From NCBI RefSeq assembly GCF_003851125.1, contig NZ_BGOW01000041.1, forward strand, positions 1 to 33,721: a stretch of DNA of 33,721 nt, written 5' to 3'. The stretch's first letter is position 1, and the number at the start of each line of letters is the position of its first letter. This document shows, piece by piece, positions 16,884 through 26,534 of the stretch. The notes below the pieces were generated by a model that saw only the letters and a list, made by a program, of their open reading frames with translations, was not told the origin of the DNA and ran no database searches. Made by a program: the position numbers and the translations under genes. Origin of the DNA: Sulfuriferula multivorans. Lineage in GTDB: Bacteria > Pseudomonadota > Gammaproteobacteria > Burkholderiales > Sulfuriferulaceae.

Positions 16884-17630
16884 TCAGGATTTATCCAGAC
16901 GTTTGCTGTGTTTATGCAGGCTGCTGGATAGCTGCGAGATAATCTCCGAAGCGGCCTGAATAATCTGGCTGGATCCAAAGCCTGCCTGGGTCATCTCGCG
17001 GAAAAACGATTTCGCCACAATTTTTGCCATTTTGTCGGTATCGTAAGCAGTGGACAGCATCACTCCACCAATGGCTTTTTCCGCCTCTTGAGCCATTGCG
17101 ATCTGGGCAAAGCGCGAATTGAGCAGGTTCTGCAATTGCACTACCTGGATGGACTTGCCAACAAAAAATGCCACAATCTCCAGCAACGCCAGATCGTCCT
17201 GGGTAAATGGCTTGCCGCTGTTCGGCTCGGACAGGTTGATGACCCCGATAAGCTTGCCATTGACGCTGAGCGGTGCGGACATCAGGCTGCGTGCACCCGT
17301 TCCCGGACGACGTGCGCACCTGGCAAAAATCGACTGCTCGATGTCTTCCACCAGTAGCGACTTGCCACTTGCAGCCACTTGTCCGGCAATGCCTTCCCCG
17401 CGCCCGACAGTCTGGTTAAAAGCCTCCTCCGGCAACGCGCCCTGCGTGGCGCATACCCGCAGTCGCAAAGCTTCGCCCTCGCCTTCGATTAACAGCATGA
17501 TGGAACAATGTGCCGCATCCAGCGTGTCGGCAGCAAGCTTGACCAGTTGCCCGAGATTGTGTTCCAGGCTGGTCGGCGATTCCAGAAATCCAGCCAGATC
17601 ATGCAACTTGTCGAGCAGGTTACCGGTCAT
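16884..17630 (-). CDS. GAF-domain protein
   Basis: A 248-residue protein with one GAF domain (about 25-170): AAHCSIMLLIEGEGEALRL, GRGEGIAGQVAASGKSLLVEDI, SLMSAPLSVNGKLIGVINLSEP and FTQDDLALLEIVAFFVGKSIQV. A helical C-terminal tail (175-248) has no recognised output domain; it contains a Ser/Gln-rich helix SSQIIQAASEIISQLSSSLHKHSKRLDKS. No kinase, cyclase or DNA-binding domain is attached, so it may act through a partner. The gene begins 20 bases after cnoX and probably shares its transcript. The ligand is unknown. Confidence 0.8.
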   Translation of the reverse strand: MTGNLLDKLHDLAGFLESPTSLEHNLGQLVKLAADTLDAAHCSIMLLIEGEGEALRLRVCATQGALPEEAFNQTVGRGEGIAGQVAASGKSLLVEDIEQSIFARCARRPGTGARSLMSAPLSVNGKLIGVINLSEPNSGKPFTQDDLALLEIVAFFVGKSIQVVQLQNLLNSRFAQIAMAQEAEKAIGGVMLSTAYDTDKMAKIVAKSFFREMTQAGFGSSQIIQAASEIISQLSSSLHKHSKRLDKS

Positions 17631-17650
17631 CCTGGACCCCCTGAAAAACG

Positions 17651-18508
17651 CTAATTGAGTGCCGCCGCCATTTTACGCCGGTAGGCAGCGACCAGATCAC
17701 CGCTGCCTCCAAGCAAACTGAAGATATTCAGCATGGTTTTGCGGGCGATGCCATCCTGCCAGGTTTTGTCGCGTTGCATCATTTCCAGCAACTCATCCAT
17801 CGCCTCCTGATAGCGCTGCTGCGCAACCAGCCAGTTAGCCAGTTTGAGACGCGCTGACTGGTCTTTTGGGCTGGCGGTAATCGCAGCAACCAGGCTGGTC
17901 TCATCATCACCCTGATCCGCCTGACGTGCAAACTGGAGACGCGCCATCAACTGCATGGCACGCGCCTCGCCTGCGGTTTGCGCAGACAGCGATTCGAGCA
18001 GTCGTCCCACCTCGTCCAGTTCCTTCAGCGCAAGCATGACCTCGGCCGCATCCAGTCGCACACGCTCGTTTTGCGCATCGAGTTTGCTCGCCTCAGCGAG
18101 CATTTGCAGCGCACGCGCGGCATCGCCATCGGCGAATACCTGCATCGCCTCCAGTCGCACATCATCGGCCGGTGAAGGCAGCAGACGCTCGATGAATTCG
18201 CGCACGGCCGGCTCGGGAATGGCGCCGGAGAACTCATCCACCATTTCCCCGCCGACAAAGGCCTTGACGTTGGGAATGCCGCGCACGCCGTACTTGCCGG
18301 CGAGTCTCTGGTTTTCATCGGAATCGACCTTGGCCAGGATGAACCTGCCCTGATAAGCCGCAGCGAGCTTTTCCAGCACCGGCTTGAGCGCACGGCAAGG
18401 GCCGCACCACTCCGCCCAGAAGTCGACGATCACCGGGACTTTCTTCGAACCTTCGATGACGACTTGCTGGAAATTATGCTCGTCCACGTCGAGAGAATAT
18501 TCAGTCAT
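17651..18508 (-). CDS. cnoX: Thioredoxin-TPR protein, CnoX/YbbN family
   Basis: A 285-residue cytoplasmic protein with an N-terminal thioredoxin domain (about 1-110) and a C-terminal tetratricopeptide-like helical region (115-285). The active site FWAEWCGPCRALKP keeps both cysteines (Cys35, Cys38), unlike E. coli CnoX, where the first is replaced, so this version should be redox-active. The cis-proline loop RGIPNVKAF is present. CnoX proteins protect clients from oxidation by hypochlorite and hand them to GroEL or DnaK. Gene order is purB-cnoX-GAF on one strand with 56- and 20-base gaps; no chaperone gene is next to it. Confidence 0.87.
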   Translation of the reverse strand: MTEYSLDVDEHNFQQVVIEGSKKVPVIVDFWAEWCGPCRALKPVLEKLAAAYQGRFILAKVDSDENQRLAGKYGVRGIPNVKAFVGGEMVDEFSGAIPEPAVREFIERLLPSPADDVRLEAMQVFADGDAARALQMLAEASKLDAQNERVRLDAAEVMLALKELDEVGRLLESLSAQTAGEARAMQLMARLQFARQADQGDDETSLVAAITASPKDQSARLKLANWLVAQQRYQEAMDELLEMMQRDKTWQDGIARKTMLNIFSLLGGSGDLVAAYRRKMAAALN

Positions 18509-18564
18509 GTCCGTGATTCCTGGTCACTATTTACATTATTAAAATCGTGGCGATGAAATAATTT

Positions 18565-19971
<1,407 letters not shown>

Positions 19972-20085
19972 TTACCCGCAAACGCAGGATACGACTGTTA
20001 CGTTATCGCGTGGCATCGGCACGCGGAAGCCAATCCGAGGCAGGTCGTAATGCAGAGCGGGGTGCTGCGTCACCGCAGCCCGATC

Positions 20086-20685
20086 TTAAGTCCAGTCGCG
20101 CCGGTCCAGCACCGCCTGCGCCAGCGTGCCGGAATCCACATGCTCCAGCTCACCCCCCACCGGCACGCCGCGTGCAATGCGCGTCACCTTGAGGCCGCGT
20201 GCATGCAGCAACTCGGCGATGGCGTGCGCCGTGGCTTCGCCTTCAGTGGTGAAATTGGTGGCGAGGACGATTTCCGTCACCACGCCATCGGTCGCGCGCC
20301 GGATCAATCGGTCGAGATGGATTTCGCGCGGCCCCACGCCATCCAGCGGCGACAGCCGACCCATCAGCACAAAATACAGTCCGCTGTAGCTCTGCGTCTG
20401 CTCCATCATCAACAGGTCGGTGGGCATTTCCACAACGGCCAGTTGGGCGGGATTGCGATTGGGTGCGGCGCAGATGGCGCACAGGCTGCCTTCAGTCAGG
20501 TCATTGCATTTCTCGCAATGCTGCAACTTGACCAGCGCCTGATCGATTGCCTGCCCCAGCCGCTGCGCACCATTGCGGTCGCGCTGCAGCAAGTGATAGG
20601 CCATGCGCTGGGCGGACTTGGGCCCAACGCCGGGCAATATACGCAATGCTTCGATCAGGCGCTCTAGACTGGTGGGGGATTTCAT
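20086..20685 (-). CDS. recR: Recombination mediator RecR
   Basis: RecR (199 residues) works with RecF and RecO to load RecA at single-strand gaps. Visible are the helix-hairpin-helix [20 protein letters not shown], the four-cysteine zinc motif [16 protein letters not shown], and a Toprim domain ([27 protein letters not shown] through [16 protein letters not shown]) ending [18 protein letters not shown]. The frame extends to 20730, but the ATG at 20685 starts at the conserved N-terminus. It follows dnaX and ybaB in the usual dnaX-ybaB-recR order, but an inverted repeat lies in the ybaB-recR gap. Confidence 0.95.
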   Translation of the reverse strand: MKSPTSLERLIEALRILPGVGPKSAQRMAYHLLQRDRNGAQRLGQAIDQALVKLQHCEKCNDLTEGSLCAICAAPNRNPAQLAVVEMPTDLLMMEQTQSYSGLYFVLMGRLSPLDGVGPREIHLDRLIRRATDGVVTEIVLATNFTTEGEATAHAIAELLHARGLKVTRIARGVPVGGELEHVDSGTLAQAVLDRRDWT

Positions 20686-20715
20686 AGACACTTGCTGGAA
20701 GTTGGGTAACTCTTT

Positions 20716-20824
20716 TGCCACAGAGAGCACAGAGGTCTCAGAGTCACTATCTTGAACTCACAACCATTCATCCCGTTACTCGTTAAAGATAGCTTTCCCT
20801 GCGCTCTCGGTGCTCTCTGTGGCA
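20716..20824. repeat. CCACAGAG-type intergenic inverted repeat, copy 2
   Basis: Arms 20716-20743 and 20797-20824 match in 23 of 28 inverted bases; the outer 15 bases (TGCCACAGAGAGCAC) are perfect. A 53-base interior contains no gene. It almost fills the 161-base gap between ybaB and recR. Its arms resemble copy 1 at 7407-7473. Transcribed, it would make a long hairpin within the dnaX-ybaB-recR mRNA. Confidence 0.7.
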
Positions 20825-20846
20825 GATTTGAATTGGGTTCACAGCA

Positions 20847-21173
20847 TCAGAACGGCAGCTTGAAGCCGGGAGGCAGGTTGAGTCCGGAGGTAAACCCCGC
20901 CATTTTTTCCTGGGTCGTCGCTTCCGCCTTGCGCACCGCATCATTCATCGCAGCAGCGATAAGGTCTTCGAGCATGTCCTTGTCGTCGCTCATCAGGCTG
21001 GGGTCGATGGTCACCCGGCGCACGTCGTTGCGACAGGTCATCAGCACCTTGACCATGCCCGCACCGGCCACGCCTTCGACTTCAACGTCGGCCAGCTGAT
21101 CCTGCATTTTTTTCATGTTTTCCTGCATTTGCTGGGCCTGCTTCATCATGTTGCCCAAACCACCTTTCATCAT
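20847..21173 (-). CDS. ybaB: YbaB/EbfC nucleoid-associated protein
   Basis: A 108-residue DNA-binding protein that dimerises in a tweezers-like shape. The N-terminal [34 protein letters not shown] helix, the strand pair with [24 protein letters not shown], and [15 protein letters not shown] are diagnostic; the C-terminal [16 protein letters not shown] is typical of proteobacteria. The start at 21173 has an AAGGAG Shine-Dalgarno seven bases upstream, inside the end of dnaX; the two genes are one base apart, so translation is likely coupled. Confidence 0.94.
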   Translation of the reverse strand: MMKGGLGNMMKQAQQMQENMKKMQDQLADVEVEGVAGAGMVKVLMTCRNDVRRVTIDPSLMSDDKDMLEDLIAAAMNDAVRKAEATTQEKMAGFTSGLNLPPGFKLPF

Positions 21174-21174
21174 T

Positions 21175-22848
21175 TCACTGCTCCTTTGCGATAGATTTAA
21201 TTTCGACAACGCGGGCATCGAATTGCTGCATTACGTCTTGTACAAATGGGTCCGATGCAATGACAGCCTCAGCCTCGCTCTGACGTGCCGCGCGCGCCTC
21301 GTTTTGCTGGCGCACCGGAGTGTTGGCTTCACCCTCGGCGAGGCTGACCTGGAGGCGCATGGGGCGGCCAAAATGCGCGCTGATCGCCTCGCGCAACTTG
21401 TCCTGATAGGACTTTTCGGCGAGATGCTTGTGGGCAATCGGCACCCGCAACTGCAGGCAATCGCCAGCACAGGATTCGAGTTCGCTGTGCACTGCCAGCA
21501 TGCGCGCCTGACCGCCCAATTTGAGGCTGGTCACCAACGCCGCCCAATCACCGTCAAACGCGATGGAGACGACGGGTGCCATCGGCACAGGTTCGGGAGA
21601 AGGTGCAGGTGCAGGCTCGGAAACATTCATTTCAGCGCTCGCTACAACCGGCGGCACGGCGGCCAGCTTTGGCGCGGCGGGTTCGCGTGCAACCAGCGCT
21701 GCAGCGGGGGGCGCAGCGCGGCTTGCGGCGGGCACGACGGAAGGCGTGGCAATGCGGGCTGGTTCCGTGGCGGGCATAAACGCCAGCATGCGCAGCAACG
21801 TCATGGTAAAGCCGGCAAATTCATCCGGCGCCAGCGCCAGGTCGCGCCGCCCGAGTATTGTGATCTGGTAGTAAAGCTGGATGGTTTCGGCATCGAGGCG
21901 TTGCGCCAGATCGAGAATGGCGTCGCGCTCGGGCAAGTCATCCGGCAGCGCAGCGGGCACGGTCTGCGCCAGTGCGATTTTATGCAATAGCGCACCCAAT
22001 TCCTGCAGGGCCGGGTCGAAGGCGATGCTGCGCGCCGCCATTTGATCGGCCTCGTCCAGCAGCGCCGCGCCATCGCCCGCGGCCAGCGCATTCAGCAGGC
22101 CGAACAGGTAGCGCTGGTCGATCGCACCCAGCATGCTGCGCACCGTATCTTCGTGCACCTTGCCGCTGCCATAGGCGATGGCCTGATCGAGCAGCGACAG
22201 CGCATCGCGCATGCTGCCACCGGCGGCGCGCGCAATCAGGCGCAACGCGGCGGGCTCGGACGGGATGCCTTCCAGCCCGAGCACCTTGTCCAGATGTTCG
22301 CGCACCATTTCCGGCGCCATTTGCTTGAGGTTGAACTGCAGGCAGCGCGACAGCACGGTGACCGGAATCTTCTGCGGATCGGTGGTGGCGAGGATGAATT
22401 TGACGTGCTCGGGCGGCTCCTCCAGCGTTTTCAGCATGGAGTTGAACGCCGCCTTGGACAGCATGTGCACTTCGTCGATGATGTAAACCTTGAAGCGGCC
22501 TACCGTGGGGGCGTATTGCGCGTTGTCCAGTACTTCGCGCATGTTGTCGATGCCGGTATTGGAAGCGGCGTCCAGCTCCAGCAAATCGACGAAGCGCCCG
22601 CTATCGATCTGCGTGCACGCGGAGCACTGGCCGCATGGGGTAGCGGTAATGCCGGTTTCGCAATTGAGGCATTTGGCAAGAATGCGCGCCACCGTGGTCT
22701 TGCCGACGCCGCGCGTGCCGGTGAACAGGTAAGCGTGATGCAGCCGGTTCTGGGTCAGTGCGTTGCTCAGCGCCCGCACCACGTGTTCCTGACCCTTGAG
22801 GTCGGCGAATACGCGGGGGCGCCACTTGCGTGCGAGAACTTGGGTCAC
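21175..22848 (-). CDS. dnaX: DNA polymerase III subunits gamma/tau
   Basis: The clamp-loader ATPase subunit (557 residues). Walker A is GTRGVGKTT (44-52), the zinc-binding cysteines are Cys60, 63, 72, 75 and 78, Walker B is IIDEVHML (123-130), and SRC (167-169) is the arginine-finger motif. A Pro/Ala-rich linker (about 365-430) leads to the tau-specific C-terminal domain ([26 protein letters not shown] to the end). No A-rich slippery heptamer of the E. coli kind was noticed, so a separate gamma product by frameshift is not supported. It is the centre of the minus-strand pagL-dnaX-ybaB-recR run. Confidence 0.96.
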   Translation of the reverse strand: MTQVLARKWRPRVFADLKGQEHVVRALSNALTQNRLHHAYLFTGTRGVGKTTVARILAKCLNCETGITATPCGQCSACTQIDSGRFVDLLELDAASNTGIDNMREVLDNAQYAPTVGRFKVYIIDEVHMLSKAAFNSMLKTLEEPPEHVKFILATTDPQKIPVTVLSRCLQFNLKQMAPEMVREHLDKVLGLEGIPSEPAALRLIARAAGGSMRDALSLLDQAIAYGSGKVHEDTVRSMLGAIDQRYLFGLLNALAAGDGAALLDEADQMAARSIAFDPALQELGALLHKIALAQTVPAALPDDLPERDAILDLAQRLDAETIQLYYQITILGRRDLALAPDEFAGFTMTLLRMLAFMPATEPARIATPSVVPAASRAAPPAAALVAREPAAPKLAAVPPVVASAEMNVSEPAPAPSPEPVPMAPVVSIAFDGDWAALVTSLKLGGQARMLAVHSELESCAGDCLQLRVPIAHKHLAEKSYQDKLREAISAHFGRPMRLQVSLAEGEANTPVRQQNEARAARQSEAEAVIASDPFVQDVMQQFDARVVEIKSIAKEQ

Positions 22849-22863
22849 AGGTTTAAGATCGCA

Positions 22864-23400
22864 TCAAAAGTGATAGGCAAACCGGATCTGGTTGAAGTTG
22901 ATCCCGTTGTTGGGTTTTTTGATGTCGGCATTCGACAAATGCTGGAAACGATAACCCAGATCGTATTCGCCGCGCGCGCCGAATCTGTAGCCGGCTCCAA
23001 TGTGATCGCCGAACTGAAAAGCAGTACCGAATTGACGACGGTCATTGATTCGGGTTTCCGACAGCAGGTGCACACCGATTCCAGCTTCGGCGTACCATCC
23101 TGTGGGCTTGTTCTGACTCAGCCGGAATACCGGGGTAAAACCAATGTCGTATAGATCCCGCGCGCCGCTCACACTGCTGTCGCCGCGCCAATAGCCGAGG
23201 CTCGCATCCCAGTAGCCGGACACGGCCCAGGCATCGCCTACCGGCCATTTTTTGTTCCAGTCCCATTGCAGGCCGACACGGCCCATATCGGTATGGTTGC
23301 CTGTGCCTAACTCAAGCGACACGCTGTCTACGGCATGGGCCGGCAAAGCCACACATACCAACAGCATGACACCCGCAAGTTTTGTCAGGTTCAACTTCAT
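22864..23400 (-). CDS. PagL-like lipid A 3-O-deacylase
   Basis: A 178-residue outer-membrane beta-barrel with a signal peptide (LAGVMLLVCVALPAHA). The protein alternates as short beta strands (VSLELGTG, GLQWDWN, ASLGYWR, YAEAGIGVHLL, HIGAGYRFG, YDLGYRFQHLSNADI), and the C-terminus RFAYHF is an outer-membrane sorting signal. The HLSNADIKKPNNGI segment is the PagL active-site motif with His154 and Ser156. From memory, Glu140 of P. aeruginosa PagL is 14 residues after the His; here that position is Asn168. The gene sits between 4.5S RNA and dnaX, 15 bases before dnaX. The start at 23400 fits the signal peptide. Confidence 0.8.
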   Translation of the reverse strand: MKLNLTKLAGVMLLVCVALPAHAVDSVSLELGTGNHTDMGRVGLQWDWNKKWPVGDAWAVSGYWDASLGYWRGDSSVSGARDLYDIGFTPVFRLSQNKPTGWYAEAGIGVHLLSETRINDRRQFGTAFQFGDHIGAGYRFGARGEYDLGYRFQHLSNADIKKPNNGINFNQIRFAYHF

Positions 23401-23454
23401 GTCACTTCTCTCAGCAAGTAGTGTGAACACAGCTTTTAATAAAATGGATTAGAA

Positions 23455-23556
23455 GGTGGCGAGCCCGACCCCCGGCACTTGCAATAAATAGCTGTGGCTG
23501 CTTCCTTCCGGACCTGACCAGGTTCACCATCTTGCAATGCGGGGAGGCCCGCCACC
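23455..23556 (-). ncRNA. ffs: 4.5S RNA (small bacterial SRP RNA)
   Basis: On the minus strand the sequence contains the SRP RNA apical domain, GGTGAACCTGGTCAGG followed by TCCGGAAGGAAGCAGCC, which holds the GGAA tetraloop and the Ffh-binding asymmetric loop. The ends GGTGGCG (from 23556) and CGCCACC (to 23455) pair to close a single long hairpin of about 102 bases, the usual length for the short bacterial form. The RNA joins Ffh to target membrane proteins. It lies just upstream of pagL-dnaX on the same strand; ends are accurate to a few bases. Confidence 0.94.
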
Positions 23557-23560
23557 GACT

Positions 23561-23588
23561 ATTCTACGCTAGCCCTCAGGTGCGGCAA
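23561..23588 (-). promoter_or_regulatory. Promoter of the 4.5S RNA gene
   Basis: Reading the minus strand, TTGCCG (23588-23583) and TAGAAT (23566-23561) are spaced by 16 bases and lie immediately before the predicted RNA 5' end. TAGAAT matches the -10 consensus in five of six places. The position, four bases before the first paired G, supports the call. Confidence 0.55.
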
Positions 23589-23636
23589 AGCGTTATAGTG
23601 CGCGGACATTTCCAATACTCAAGGAAAATCACGGTA

Positions 23637-25601
23637 ATGCCCACTCTGCAAATGCTCAGGGATAAGATGCTCGGCGCTCCGCGCGATCCGATGAAACCCG
23701 AAACGCGCCAGCATATCGCATTGATCGCATTCTTTGCCTGGGTAGGTCTGGGCGCAGACGGCTTGTCGTCTTCCTGTTACGGTCCGGAAGAGGCTTTTCT
23801 CGCACTCGGCCAGCACACCCATCTCGCCTTGTATCTGGCAATTGCCACCGCACTCACCGTGTTCGTGATTTCGTTTGCGTATAACCAGGTTATCGAGCTA
23901 TTCCCCAGCGGCGGTGGCGGCTACAAGGTCGCCACCAAACTCATCGGCCCTCATGCCGGGCTGGTGTCCGGTGCAGCACTGATTGTGGACTATGTACTCA
24001 CCATCGCCATTTCGGTGGCGAGCGGCGCCGATGCGTTGTTTTCACTGTTGCCGATGGGGGCGCAGCCTTTCAAGCTGGCGACGGGACTGATATTCGTGCT
24101 GGTTCTGGTAATCCTGAATCTGCGCGGGCTGAAGGAATCCATCAAGTTTCTGCTGCCGATTTTTCTCGGCTTTGTCGTCATCCATCTGGTGCTGATTGTG
24201 TACGGCATCCTGTTCCACAGCAGCCGCCTGCCGACCCTGCTGCATACCACTACCACCGAAACGTTTACCCTGAGCACGCAGATGGGCTGGGCATTCATCA
24301 TCTCCCACCTGCTGCTGGCCTACTCCACCGGCGGCGGTACTTACACCGGTCTGGAGGCAGTATCCAACAACGTCAATACGCTGGCCGAGCCGCGTGCCCG
24401 CACCGGCAAGTGGACCATGTTTTATCTGGCCGTCTCGCTGGCTTTCACCGCCAGCGGCATCATCATGCTGTACCTGCTGTGGGACGTGCACCATGTGCCC
24501 GGTGAGACGCTCAATGCGGTGGTGTTCAGAGATATCCTGCACAGCTGGACTCTGGGCGGCGTGGACTGGGCACGCTGGCTGCTGCCGGTGGTCCTGGCAT
24601 TGGAGGCGGGGCTGTTGTTTGTCGCCGCCAACACCGGCTTTCTCGGCGGCCCGGCGGTGCTTGCCAACATGGCGGCGGATCGCTGGGTGCCACACCAGTT
24701 CAGTTATCTGTCGAGCCGCCTGGTGACGCGCAATGGGGTGATGCTGATGGCCGTGGCGGCCATCGGCGTTTTGCTGTTGACGCGCGGCAGCGTCACGCTG
24801 CTGGTGGTACTGTATGGCATCAATGTATTCCTGACTTTTTCACTGTCGATGGCAGGCATGTGCATCTACTGGTGGCGCAATCGCGGGGTGGAGCAGAAAT
24901 GGCTATGGCGCCTCGCCCTGTCCGGCACCGGGCTGTCGGTCACCGGCGGGATATTGCTGGTGCTGATCGTCGAAAAATTCGGCCAGGGCGGCTGGATGAC
25001 GGTGCTCATCACCAGCATGGTGATCGGCGCCTGCCTGCTGGTGCGCCGTCACTATGACGAAACCCGCGCTCAACTCAAACAGGTAGACAATCTGTTTGCC
25101 GGGCAGCAAATGCCTCCTCTGCCCAATCCTCCCGCACTTGATCCCGCGCTGCCCACAGCCGCGCTGCTGGTGGGAAAAAGCAAAGGCAGCGGCATGCATA
25201 CCCTGCTCTGGGTACAGCGCTTGTTCCCGGATCATTTCAAGAATTTCATTTTTCTGAGCGTTGGCGAGGTCGACACGCAAAGCTACGGAGGCACCGGAGC
25301 GCTCGAAAATCTGCGCGACGAAGTCGGCGAGAATCTCCAGTATTTCGTCAATTTCTGCCACCACCACGGCCTGGCCGCCGAAGCCCGGCTGGCCTACGGC
25401 AGCGATGTGGCACAGGAACTCACCCGGCTAGCACAACAAACCCATGCGGATTATTCCAACTGTGTATTTTTCGCCAGCAAGCTGATTTTCGTGCACGACA
25501 ACTGGGGCACACGTCTGCTCCATAACCAGACCGCCGACGTGCTGCAACGCCGCCTGCATCTGCAGGGGATGCAGATGGTGATTTTGCCGATGAAGGTTTG
25601 A
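23637..25601 (+). CDS. APC-superfamily permease with a C-terminal soluble domain
   Basis: A 654-residue membrane protein. Residues 30-500 hold about 12 hydrophobic helices with APC family features: a first helix IALIAFFAWVGLGADGLSSSCYGPEEAF, a glycine-rich break SGGGGYKVATKLIG and LSTGGGTYTGLEAV. Residues 505-654 look cytoplasmic, with LPTAALLVGKSKGSGMHTLLWVQRLFPDHFKNFIFLSVGEVD and no membrane helix; such tails occur in large APC and KUP-like transporters. Substrate is not predictable; amino acid or potassium are candidates. The frame opens at 23532, but that start overlaps the 4.5S RNA, and 23637 has AAGGA upstream (11 bases away, rather long). Confidence 0.82.
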   Translation: MPTLQMLRDKMLGAPRDPMKPETRQHIALIAFFAWVGLGADGLSSSCYGPEEAFLALGQHTHLALYLAIATALTVFVISFAYNQVIELFPSGGGGYKVATKLIGPHAGLVSGAALIVDYVLTIAISVASGADALFSLLPMGAQPFKLATGLIFVLVLVILNLRGLKESIKFLLPIFLGFVVIHLVLIVYGILFHSSRLPTLLHTTTTETFTLSTQMGWAFIISHLLLAYSTGGGTYTGLEAVSNNVNTLAEPRARTGKWTMFYLAVSLAFTASGIIMLYLLWDVHHVPGETLNAVVFRDILHSWTLGGVDWARWLLPVVLALEAGLLFVAANTGFLGGPAVLANMAADRWVPHQFSYLSSRLVTRNGVMLMAVAAIGVLLLTRGSVTLLVVLYGINVFLTFSLSMAGMCIYWWRNRGVEQKWLWRLALSGTGLSVTGGILLVLIVEKFGQGGWMTVLITSMVIGACLLVRRHYDETRAQLKQVDNLFAGQQMPPLPNPPALDPALPTAALLVGKSKGSGMHTLLWVQRLFPDHFKNFIFLSVGEVDTQSYGGTGALENLRDEVGENLQYFVNFCHHHGLAAEARLAYGSDVAQELTRLAQQTHADYSNCVFFASKLIFVHDNWGTRLLHNQTADVLQRRLHLQGMQMVILPMKV

Positions 25602-25731
25602 TAGAAAGCTGAATCACCTCCCCACTGCAATACTACAAACTGCAACAGATTCAAGCATCCCATCTGGTAATTCATTAATCATATCAAGCCGCACGGAAGC
25701 GTCAGCTTTCGGCAAGAGAACCGTCATCGTT

Positions 25732-25771
25732 TTGACTTTTTAGTCACATAAACTATTAGCCGACTTGGCTA
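25732..25771 (+). promoter_or_regulatory. Candidate promoter and operator upstream of the response regulator
   Basis: TTGACT (25732-25737) and TATTAG (25754-25759) at 16-base spacing give a plausible sigma-70 promoter about 100 bases before the response-regulator start. The -35 lies in the small inverted repeat TGACTTTTTAGTCA. The -10 overlaps TTAGCCGACTTGGCTA (25756-25771), the near-identical copy of the palindrome at 3845-3860; its flanks AACTA and TAGTT extend the symmetry. A protein bound there would block the promoter. Nothing else was recognised in 25602-25868. Confidence 0.4.
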
Positions 25772-25868
25772 GTTGGAAAAAGCTACTCTTCAGTGTCCGG
25801 ATTAAACCTTGATCAAAGTAGAAACTTTTTAATATATCGACTGGGAAAACAATAAAAACTGGCCTGGC

Positions 25869-26534
25869 ATGCAAATCCTGCTTATTGAAGATGACCCGAT
25901 GATCGGCCAAAGCCTGGTCCGGGCGTTAAAAGATGTCGGCATTTCGAGTGACTGGGTTCGCGACGGCGTGGCAGGAGAATCAGCCATCGAATCGGGCAAA
26001 TACAGCCTGGTTCTGCTCGATTTGGGATTGCCGAAAAAATCCGGGTTTGACGTGCTGAAAACAATGCGCGCCAAGGGTGACCACACGCCATTGCTCATTA
26101 TTACGGCGAGAGACGAAATCGATGACCGAGTGACCGGACTTGATTTGGGTGCAGATGATTATCTTATCAAGCCATTCGGATTGAAGGAGCTGATGGCAAG
26201 AATTCGTGCCATCCTGCGTCGCAATGACGACCTTGCCATGTCTATTCTCGGAAACGGCGAGATCACGCTGAACCTGGCAACTCATGAAACAACCTACCGG
26301 GGAAAAACCCTGTCACTTTCTTCCCGTGAGTTCACCCTGTTGCAAGCGCTGGTCGACAAGCCGGGAACGATACTTTCCCGCACCCAGCTCGAAGATCGGT
26401 TATACCCACTGAGCGAAGAAATTGGAAGCAACGCAGTCGATGTGCTTATCCATTACCTGCGCAAAAAATTTGATAACGAAATCATCCGTAACGTGCGGGG
26501 TGTCGGCTGGATGGTAGTGAAGCATCCGTCATGA
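25869..26534 (+). CDS. OmpR-family response regulator
   Basis: A 221-residue two-component regulator. The receiver domain (1-115) has the acidic pair Asp8/Asp9, the phospho-acceptor Asp51 in LVLLDLGLP, Thr79 in IITARDE and Lys101 in LIKPFGLKEL. The C-terminal winged-helix domain (about 125-220) shows LSLSSREFTLLQALVDKPGTILSRTQLEDRLYPL and VDVLIHYLRKKFDNEIIRNVRGVGWMV. It resembles the QseB/PmrA/TctD subgroup. It overlaps the kinase gene by four bases (ATGA), so the pair is co-translated. The TonB cluster beginning 200 bases after the kinase is its most likely target, by position only. Confidence 0.92.
   Translation: MQILLIEDDPMIGQSLVRALKDVGISSDWVRDGVAGESAIESGKYSLVLLDLGLPKKSGFDVLKTMRAKGDHTPLLIITARDEIDDRVTGLDLGADDYLIKPFGLKELMARIRAILRRNDDLAMSILGNGEITLNLATHETTYRGKTLSLSSREFTLLQALVDKPGTILSRTQLEDRLYPLSEEIGSNAVDVLIHYLRKKFDNEIIRNVRGVGWMVVKHPS

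Noticed and set aside
21175-22848. Programmed frameshift in dnaX producing gamma
   Set aside because: No A-AAA-AAG type slippery heptamer was seen in the coding strand; the run of As nearby belongs to ybaB.
23532-23636. Upstream extension of the APC permease
   Set aside because: It would overlap the 4.5S RNA gene and its promoter, and the added residues show no transporter features.
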